Below are positions 56,139 to 64,000 of a DNA stretch of 64,000 nt, piece after piece. The stretch spans positions 315,401 through 379,400 of the forward strand of contig NW_009799104.1 of NCBI RefSeq assembly GCF_000213175.1. The letters run 5' to 3'. Origin of the DNA: Neurospora tetrasperma FGSC 2508. Lineage: Eukaryota > Ascomycota > Sordariomycetes > Sordariales > Sordariaceae. Each line of letters opens with the position of its first letter. Position 1 is the stretch's first letter. A model generated the notes under the pieces. That model was not told the DNA's origin. It did not search any database and saw only the letters and a program-made list of their open reading frames with translations. Made by a program: the position numbers and the translations under genes.

Positions 56139-58337
56139 ATGCTGATACGCACCATGTATGCCCCAAGCCGCGTGGACATGAGTGTCGTCTTTGCCTTGAC
56201 GCTCTTCTATCAGCCCATAGCGGCGTTGGGAACCAACTTCCTCAACCACACCTCCCTGCTAACCGGTCTTGAAGATCCAGACTGGTTCGAAGAAAACATC
56301 CCCTTTCTCGACGTCCCTGACGCCCAAATCCAAGCAGTGTATTTGTACTACTACCGCTACCAAACCTACAAGGAACATCTCGTCTACACCGGTGCCCAAT
56401 ACGGGTACACGGCAAGCGAGTTCCTGCACCCAGTTGACTACGGTGCTCCATACGGCGGCGTGGTAGCCGCTGCCGGCCATCACATAACCGAGGGCCGCTG
56501 GCTGCGCAACCACCGGTACGGCCAGGGCGTCGCCAACTACTGGTTAGCCGGCCCCGGCACGTTTTCCAAGCCGACCACAGATAATGTCAACGCCGATACG
56601 AGCGACTGGGCCCACGAGTACAGTTTCTGGGCTGCTAGTGCTCTCTGGCGGCAGTATCTGACCACAGGTGATCGAGACTTTGTCGAAGGCCAACTGGAAA
56701 ACCTGCCCGGTCAAGCAGTACCGCGGGTGGGACAACCACTTCAACAGTTCTCTTGGTTTGTACTGGCAGGTTCCGGTCTGGGACGCCACCGAGTACACGG
56801 CTGCGTCGTACGAGTCGAGCGATCCGTATCATGGTGGTGCTGGCTACCGCCCGACCATCAACTCGTATCAGTATGGTGATGCGCGCGCTATTGCCGCCAT
56901 TGCTGCCCTAGCCGGCAATCGGGACATCAGCACGGAGTACACACAGCGCGCTGATGCGTTGCAGAAGGCGGTGCAGCATATATTGTGGGACACGAACGCC
57001 CAGAACTACAAGCACCGGGCCCGCGACAACAATCCGTCTGGAGCGCTGCTGACGACACGCGAGATCATGGGTTATTTGCCGTAAATGTTCAACTTGCCCA
57101 CGGCCGCCAGTCACTCGGCAGCCTTTGCGCAGCTGAAGGACTCCCAGGGCTTTTCCGCCAGATATGGACCCACGACGGCTGAGCGCCGCAGCAAGTTGTA
57201 TATGCACGAAGCCACTACGTACTGCCGATGGGACGGTCCCTCGTGGCCTTTTGCCACCTCGCAAACGCTGACGGCGGTGGAGAACCTGCTGAACGACTAT
57301 CCTGCGCAGACGTACTTTTCCGCGGCAGACTACCTCGGCTTGCTGGGAGGGTACGCTGCGACCCAATACAAGAACGGCCAGCCATATGTGGCCGAGGCGC
57401 ATGATCCTGATGCAGATGTCTGGATGTACGACAGCTCCGACCACAGCGAGGACTACAACCATTCCACCTTTGTGGACAACATCATCGCCGGCCTCATCGG
57501 CCTGCATGCTCAGCCTGACGACACCTTGGTGGTGAACCCAATGACGGCATTGTCTGACGCACCGGAATCACGGAGAACAGCCGCTGGACCTCCTACGCCA
57601 GTCCCAATGCGCAAGACTACTTCGCCCTCGACCTCCGGCGACCTCAGGCCGTGTCGGACGTCAGATTGTACTTTTACGACGACGGCGGCGGCGTTCGGCG
57701 GCCGGCCAGCTACGACCTTCAGTATTGGACCGGCGACGCCTGGATCACGGTGCTCAACCAGTAACGCAGCAGGTCTGCTCCCACATCGAACAGCCAGACC
57801 AAAATCACCTTTCCGACCATCGTCACCTCACAACTACGGGTGGTCGCACCCAACCCGGGCGCCGGCAACGGCTGGGGTCTGTCCGAATTTGAAGTTTGGA
57901 CTTCGGCCGTGTTCCAGCTGCGCAACGAGAACAGCGGAAAGCTCATGGGGGTTGCCGGCATGTCGACGGCCAACAGCGCCAACATCCAGCAGTACGAGGA
58001 CAACGGTACACGCGACCACCTGTGGGAGTTTGTCCGCGCCCCGGGCGGCTGGTTCAAGATCAGGAACCTCAACAGCGGTCTCTTGCTAGGCGTGCAGGGT
58101 GCCTCAACTGCCAATAGTGCCGTGCTTCAGCAGTATGAGGATAACGGCACCAGCGACCATCTTTGGCGGATCGTCTCCCAAGGGAAAGGCCTTTTCTTGC
58201 TAAAGAATAGGAATAGCGGTCTCTTTGCCGGCGTGGATGGCATTTCAACTGCCAATAGCGCGAATATCGTGCAGTTTGAGGATAATGGGACCAAGGATTA
58301 CTTGTGGAGTATCCTTCCTGCCGTGCCAGCCAGTTGA
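56139..58337 (+). pseudogene. Broken MGH1-like glycoside hydrolase with discoidin and ricin-B-like domains
   Basis: The first frame (signal-like MSVVFALTLFYQPIAALG, then WFEENIPFLDVPDAQIQ and AHEYSFWAASALWRQY) fits the six-hairpin MGH1-like hydrolases. At about 56711 the frame shifts by one base. The next frame (VPVWDATEYTAASYESSDPY) is cut by TAA at 57082, replacing a position that I expect to be Trp before MFNLP, and then continues (CRWDGPSWPFATSQTLTA, HSEDYNHSTF). After VVNPM (57540) coding resumes in a third frame at about 57564 with a discoidin-like segment (RWTSYASPNAQDYFALDLR). The inter-domain part seems deleted. A TAA at 57762 interrupts it, and three ricin-B-like lectin repeats (NSG, STANSA, QYEDNGT) follow to 58337. 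Four lesions make it a pseudogene unless sequence errors are numerous. Confidence 0.82.
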
Positions 58338-59163
58338 TTTTGCTAAATAGAAGTCTTGTATAGCTATCGCGGGGGACTAAACACTCAGTTGACTGCACAT
58401 CGTGACATTTGAGGCGAAGGCGCAGGCTCAGCGTGCACCTAAAAGATGGGTATATGGAGCTTATCAGCTTGATGATGGCATGGAGCTTCGGAGAAGAAGG
58501 ACATGACAGAGCCTCTTGAAGAGGATTTGGCGAATCCATTATCGGGGTTGGAAGGAGAACGGAGAAGGTGGTGGAAAACTGGCGGTGGAACACCTCTGAT
58601 AGTACCGAGTTCGGTACATGTAATGGTGTTTTCAGGCATAATAGGGGGTAGGATGCTTAGGAGCATCCAACAGTACACAGATTCAACTGCCAGAAGGCAG
58701 CATTCCAGCAATTAGTAGGGGTAGGTTGGAAAACAGGAACTCAAGCTCGTATAATCAGCTCCGCTAAAGGTGGTATGACTCTGTTGGCGACCAACCGGAT
58801 TCACATGTTTTCTCGCGGCGTGGTCCGACTTCTTCATTGCAAAAATGCCTCAGCCGGGGTCCATTCCGCGGCAGCGATTTGTTGGTTCCAAGGCCCCAGA
58901 ATTAGGCAGACGAATTTTCGATGTTACCCTGATCTCCTCAGAACTAACTGTTGGTTCATAGTTGCAGCGGAAATACGGTATCGAGTGCATCAGCTGCTCA
59001 GTGTCTCTTTAGTCGTTGGCACCATGGCGTCACCAGTTTGACTGTGTGGCCTCGGCGATAAAGCCAGCGCGGGGCGGCCTTTGGCATTTCTTTGCTCCCT
59101 TCATGATCTGCTCACCAAACACTGAACCTTTTCCATAGTCAATAACAGCTTGGGGTCCGCATC
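58338..59163. other. Intergenic region
   Basis: 3' flank of the pseudogene and 5' region of the next gene. Nothing coding, repetitive or RNA-like was seen. Confidence 0.4.
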
Positions 59164-60009
59164 ATGCATAGCACCGAGAGCATAACATCGTTGGACGACG
59201 ACGACGACGATGACGTCCGTCCGGCATCGAGCAGGATGCCTTCAGCATGGTTTTCGGGATATCGCCCGTTCCCTCCGGTCATCAATCTCTACGGCAATTT
59301 CTCTGGTGTCATCGACGCAGTGACCACGATGAAACTCTGCGGTGCGGACAAAAACGACTTCTTGTATGTCGTCGAGATACACCACGGCCTTACCCCCAGA
59401 GGACCGCTCCATTTCAGGCCGGGCCTCTACCTCCGGAACGGGACCAAGACCAACGCCCCTATCTTGGCGGCCGCCGGCGACGAAGATCGAGAACCCCTTT
59501 TGATGTCGACCTTTAGCGTAAAGAGTCTCATCATGCTGCCGCCGCCGCCGGACGTCGAGGTTAAGAACCCCCGCGACTTGGTTACCGAAATCATGTACGC
59601 CAAAAAAACCAGCGACGGTACCGTATCGTTCCGATTCTCCATCGAGGTCGGCCTTAAGATGAAAAGTCGCGAGGAATTTGAGTGGAGGAAGTTGACCGGG
59701 AAGGACAAAACCAACACCCAGCACGCCCGGTTTATTCTCGTTCGGCCGCCACCCTCGTCCACCTCAGCTTCATCCTCCTATTCGACACAAGAGGAAATCG
59801 AGGTACTCGCCGACCTTACGTTTTGCAATGTAATGTCTGTTAACCACTTGTTTGTGTTGGAGCTGAAGGGGGCGGCTGCTTCAGGGGAGATGGGCGACCG
59901 TTGGACCCTCATGGTTGTTGTTACCGCCCTCAGACTTTATTGGCTACGTTGCTATGGCAAAACCAACAAGGCCGTCGTGGGAATTGGGCAAAAGCTTCGG
60001 GGTAAATAG
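59164..60009 (+). CDS. Unknown fungal protein, possibly tubby C-terminal-like fold
   Basis: An uninterrupted frame of 281 residues. It begins with an acidic run (LDDDDDDDVRP). The core alternates short strands and includes FLYVVEIHHG, LHFRPGLYLRNG, SFRFSIEVG and REEFEWRK. The last two words occur in many uncharacterised fungal proteins that I associate with the LURP-one/tubby C-terminal-like fold, but I cannot prove it from this sequence alone. There are no catalytic motifs and no signal peptide. The C-terminus (LMVVVTALRLYWLRCYGKTNKA) has one hydrophobic helix followed by basic residues, so membrane contact is possible. The coding strand is clean, with no stop or shift. Function unknown. Confidence 0.7.
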   Translation: MHSTESITSLDDDDDDDVRPASSRMPSAWFSGYRPFPPVINLYGNFSGVIDAVTTMKLCGADKNDFLYVVEIHHGLTPRGPLHFRPGLYLRNGTKTNAPILAAAGDEDREPLLMSTFSVKSLIMLPPPPDVEVKNPRDLVTEIMYAKKTSDGTVSFRFSIEVGLKMKSREEFEWRKLTGKDKTNTQHARFILVRPPPSSTSASSSYSTQEEIEVLADLTFCNVMSVNHLFVLELKGAAASGEMGDRWTLMVVVTALRLYWLRCYGKTNKAVVGIGQKLRGK

Positions 60010-61690
60010 GTTGGTAATTGGTTTGTTATCTTCCTGTCCAGAGTTTCCACGTAATGTTAGCTTGTTAGTGCACACTTGTCCCAAGGAAGCTTACCCAGTT
60101 CGCCAGATCTGTCGAAACAAATTGATTCCCTAAATCAGGGCCTGCTAGATACCTAGACGTAATTCCGTCTGAAAAATGTCTTGAGGAGATTATTGCGTGG
60201 TACGGAACCGCATGATGTCCTCTTGGAGAGTTCAGCTGGCACTTGCATGTTGTGAGATCACGATGACTCGCGGAAGAAAGAAATGAGGATCGAGAGAAAG
60301 CGTAGTCCACTAACATCGAGAGCTGTGTTAGTTCAGCATCATGTGACACACATGGGGTCTCGTTCTTGCGCCCTACCTCATAATCGGCCTTGTAATTGTC
60401 GAGTGTCCATGCTGTGTTGACTGTTGACTTCTAGGAAGCGGTCAGAACAGCGGCCGCTTCAAAGCGCCTTTTCGCCATTGGTGCTATGGTAAGCACATCG
60501 CTGATTCTCCGGCTGACGATGAAGGGGCGGTTATGGAACTCAGGGTCCTGAATCAGCATTCTAATCGAAGGGAGCTTGTTGGAATTGCCAATGGGGGCAG
60601 ACAAGGAAGTGGATGAGTGGGCGAGGGAGTGGAGTCTACCAAGTCTCGCGGCAGTTGATGTTGTTCAAGTCAAGGTAATTGAAGCCTATTAACAAGAAAC
60701 AAGAGAAATTGAAAGCGAGGAGATCGACGGCGGGATGATTGATGTTTCGTGTAGGGCGCAGTGAAAATGGTGCAAATGGTGATGCGGACGTGCAGCGATT
60801 GGAGATGCCACCCCGCTGCCATCATGCAGGCAGACACGCATGACATTCGCACCCGCCCTCCAGTCCGAACTCGGTTCTGGATTCCGTTTCGCTGTTTCTT
60901 GAACTGACCTGAAGATTGGGTTGCGCTTCCCTCCGTTGTCGTGATTGTTCCATGAGGGCGCAAACACGGACATGGAAGACACATCAGCTGGAATAGGCAA
61001 GACCGTTTGAGGACGATGCTTCAAGCACTGCTGGACGAAAACAGCGACATGGAGCTGCCCAGAAAGCGGACCTTTTGCTCGTCTCACCTTCACAACCCTC
61101 TCGTCGTTGCCTCTTTTGGGTCTCTCTGCTCAGTGTGTCACGTGCGCGTCCATCCCACAGACTGCTCTCTTCTTTCTTGACCGTACCAGAACATCACTTT
61201 TTACACAGTTATCTGCTGCACGGGGGATATTTCTTTCAATATGAACAGCTTGAAGAAACCGGAATCCAATGTCTCGTTGCGCTGACATGGGTTGGGAGGT
61301 GTATGTTTCTCGGTCAAGTGATCAAGGTGAGACGCAGGCACTCCTGTCTTCAAAATACTTCGTCCACCTTGGTAAAACCGTCCACCCATATACTTGTCAA
61401 GCTTACTCAATTTGGATGCTGCCGGCTAGCCATCGCTCAAGTCTTAAGTCTGAAATGACTTCCTTGGCATCGTGAACTGGAAACCGTCCAACCAGGGTAA
61501 TCCGCCTTCGAATTGCTGCCATCTATCCCACCGCCAGTGACTGAGAAGGTAAATTTTGCCCAGGCCACCGATACTCCCATGTAGTAGTTCCACCCTCCCC
61601 GCAACCCCGAACTGCCAATCACTACGTAACGATGACTTCTAGGTGTTATCCTTCCAGACCAATTCATCAGTCAAAGGACTCGAGTGGCAG
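60010..61690. other. 1.7-kb intergenic region
   Basis: 3' flanks of a plus-strand and a minus-strand gene. Small frames (for example 60689-61093 minus and 61075-61458 plus) have no motif or splice context. Nothing supported. Confidence 0.4.
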
Positions 61691-62500
61691 TTACTCTACC
61701 TCCTCATCCTCCTCGCCATCCTCCTCATAATCGCCCTCCAACATCTTCACCACCTCATTCAGCCTCCCATACATAGGATACCCACCCGTCTCCTGAATCA
61801 ACTCCCTAACCTCATCGGTCCAGCCCTCCTCATCCAACCGCGCCAATTCATCCCCGTCAAAGTGCGTCATCATCTCCAGCAACTTCTTCTCCATCTCATC
61901 CGCCTCCTTCATGAAAAGAGTTTTGTGATAATGAACGTCGTTTAGGGCCACAACCATATGCCTCATGATCTGAATCATAGCTTTGACTGCATTCTTCCTT
62001 GTCCCGTACGAACAATCGGATCCTCTAGCCTTTTCAACAGTCTTCAGAATGTCATCGAACCATTTGCCAATGTCGGACACTACGTCGAAAGCCTTTAGGT
62101 ACGCCTAAGAGCCGGAAAGACCGGCGTACTCTGTGTTAAGCATTTTCTTAGCTCGTTGGGAGTCACGAGTAAACTTGATGATGCGGGCGCGTTCCCGAGC
62201 TCTTTCGAGGTCATGTTGATGAGCAACAATGGAGTTAATGTAGGGGTCCCGGGCAGCGGCATAGGCGAGCAGCGAGTTGGTGACGGCGGTAGGAAGGCGG
62301 GCAATTTGGGAGGAGGGAAGTTCCTGGGCGTTGAGGTTGAAGTCAGGAAGCATGCTGAGATCGCCGTTGAAGTTGTCCGGGAGGGTTGGAGTGTTTCCGG
62401 CTGGCGACACGGCCACAGGCTTCTCCTTGTCGGAGGCAAGGTTGGGGGATGCAGTGCGCTGTCGCTTTTCAGAGCGCGAGGAAGTGGTGCGGTTTGTCAT
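61691..62500 (-). pseudogene. Unknown gene interrupted by a single in-frame TAG
   Basis: From ATG 62500 a frame reads MTNRTTSSRSEKRQRTASPN, then an Arg-rich helix (HQHDLERARERARIIKFTR) and KKMLNTEYAGL, and meets TAG at 62105-62107. In the same frame, directly after the stop, AYLKAFDVVSDIGKWFDDIL and about 120 further helical residues follow to the true end at 61691. Both halves look like one helical protein of about 270 residues. No intron of reasonable length removes the stop while keeping the frame and the conserved-looking helix. It may be a nonsense allele, a sequencing error, or two separate frames. I do not recognise the family. The frame is also open upstream of 62500 but without an ATG. 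Confidence 0.6.
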
Positions 62501-63870
62501 CTGCTCTTTTGACTGCGTTTCGGGTTCGGTGACGCGGGACGCTGATTGCAATTGTTGAGGTCAGGTGAGAACTGCTAGGGAAGATCAAAAGGACGAAGTT
62601 GTCAAGGACCAAAAGTTCCAGTCGCGCTTTATCAGTTGGCTGAGGATTGTGCCTGTACTTCACCAGACTGACCACCCCGCTTTAAGGTTCTGTTATCTGG
62701 CAGTGAATGTTTTGCCCACGCGCGCACCCGGTTTCTGCTGTGATGAATGGTGTTTTTGGTGTTTTATACTATAGCGATTTGCGTAGGTAATCTTCAATGC
62801 CTCCAACTAGCTAGATCGACGACAAGCGAACGCGCTGTACTTCTATATAGGCATCACTAGACTGACTAATGATCACCATAGCAACATTATATTTGGGCCT
62901 TGTTTGGCTTTTTATCTGGGTTCAAAACTTGCAGCTTGCGTCACCAGGTAGAGGTAATCTTCGCAAATTTAAAATACCACAACCTCCCACTCGAGCAAAC
63001 ACGAGATGTCTATCTATGCCTTAGCGCTCATTCACCTGACTTCCCATTCACTGACACTACACCAATATCCCTACGCTGCGCTTGTTTCCATTTTCGGGCA
63101 TCAAATCACAGATGGAGGATATTCAACACCTGCTAAATAGGTACAACATGCCGCTGCCCTTCCATCTTCGTCCTATCATGTACGCTATCGAGAGTCAAAC
63201 TTGAGTAACTCACAATCCCGTCAAATGCCGTCTCCAACATCTCTTTAGTGAGTAACACAACGACAGCCAGGTTTGGTCATTTTAGGGTCATTCTATGCAA
63301 ACTGTGACCATCCAACTACGGCCAGATCATACCATCAAGCAAACTATACGTATTTTGCAGCAAAAGGGGGGAAGTGAATAAATGCAGACGAGTAGGGGAA
63401 AAAAAAAAGCAGACAGATACCTGACCCTTTCTAGCATAATGTGCAAACCCATAACCTATCCAGTAATAAAATGCACTAGGAATGTATAACTCTCTTTGAG
63501 TATCTCTTTGCATTTCCCTGCAGTTCGTGCCCGAATACTGCGGATAGACATTCATAGCCAAGCTGCCAGCCATCCAGCCATCCAGCCAGCCAAGCTACCA
63601 TCCAGCCATCCAGTCCCGCAACAGCCAAGACCCCTCTACCTATGTACCTAACCCGCTACAACTCTTGAAATCGCAAAAAAAAACTAGTCTCTCTCTCTCT
63701 CTTATATTAAGTAACTACCTAAGGTATTTACACTACCCTAGTCAAGATCGCAAACCACACAGTAATGTCTTCTCCACGCAGACATCCCCGCCCCCCCCCG
63801 CGCAGCAACTTATAAGCGAGCGCGGGCGGGCGCACAACAACTCACACAGCGGCCACCCAGCCACAGACGT
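62501..63870. other. Intergenic region up to the 5S rRNA promoter
   Basis: The promoter of the interrupted gene lies near 62501. Further right there are short CCATCCAGCCAG-type repeats (63570-63620) and a CT run (63690-63702). A second TATAAG word lies at 63811. No coding frame was supported. Confidence 0.4.
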
Positions 63871-63874
63871 TATA
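63871..63874 (+). promoter_or_regulatory. TATA box of the 5S rRNA gene
   Basis: TATA begins 30 bases upstream of the 5S start at 63901, in GTTATAAGC. A TATA element at about this distance is known to be needed for Neurospora 5S transcription by Pol III, so this copy is probably active. Confidence 0.75.
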
Positions 63875-63900
63875 AGCAGCTAAAGGAAAACAAAACAAAC

Positions 63901-64000
63901 ACATACGACCATACCCACTGGAAAACTCGGGATCCCGTCCGCTCTCCCATAGATAAGCCAGTGAGGGCCAGACTAGTAGTTGGGTCGGTGACGACCAGCG
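63901..64000 (+). rRNA. 5S ribosomal RNA gene, 5' 100 bases (cut by window edge)
   Basis: The sequence starts ACATACGACCATACCCACTG and continues with GATCCCGTCCGCTCTCCC, AGCCAGTGAGGGCC and GTTGGGTCGGTGACGACCAGCG. This matches the fungal 5S rRNA, including the conserved loop sequences and the internal control region, as I know it from Neurospora (about 120 bases). About twenty bases are missing at the window end. It is a single dispersed copy, not in an rDNA array here. Confidence 0.96.

Noticed and set aside
57840-58337. Ricin-like toxin
   Set aside because: Only the beta-trefoil carbohydrate-binding type of repeat is present, attached to a broken hydrolase. There is no ribosome-inactivating chain.

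Overview
The window is nuclear DNA of a filamentous ascomycete of the Sordariomycetes, most likely close to Neurospora. Three things support this. Genes carry short introns (about 50-110 bases) with GTRNGT donors, CTAAC-like branch sites and YAG acceptors. The protein families are typical of these fungi. The right edge holds the first 100 bases of a dispersed 5S rRNA gene with a TATA box 30 bases upstream, as known from Neurospora. Two runs of N (15654-16338 and 28388-29254) are assembly gaps. Exon borders were placed by hand from reading frames and splice consensus, without transcripts.

Layout. 1-7 kb: the 3' end of an unknown gene, L-galactonate dehydratase (D-galacturonate catabolism), a riboflavin-type deaminase, a DNAJC9-like J-protein and a GPI-anchored aspartic protease. 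9.9-12.2 kb: a seven-exon YANK/STK32-type AGC kinase. 12.2-21.2 kb: about 9 kb with no gene that I can support. 21-33 kb: housekeeping block with a small mitochondrial protein, a RING-H2 protein, a large hormone-sensitive-lipase-type hydrolase, UTP14 (small-subunit processome) and mitoribosomal mL41.

33.4-40.7 kb is accessory in character. A diverged direct repeat (33491-33825 and 37821-38300) brackets a head-to-head pair: a fungal protein with a PD-(D/E)XK-nuclease-like core, and a truncated CK1-like kinase. A HET-domain gene follows directly, and its reading frame is broken once or carries an unusual intron. This is the best candidate for something undescribed.

40.8-51.2 kb holds an FAD monooxygenase, an intron-containing tRNA-Asp, a cytochrome P450, a sugar-porter-type MFS transporter and an aldehyde dehydrogenase. 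Apart from the tRNA these could form a catabolic or biosynthetic group.

51-64 kb is sparse. It contains a small secreted cysteine protein, a multiply broken glycoside hydrolase with discoidin and ricin-B-like lectin domains in an actinobacterial type of architecture, a protein with a possible tubby-like core, a gene interrupted by one in-frame TAG, and the partial 5S rRNA gene.
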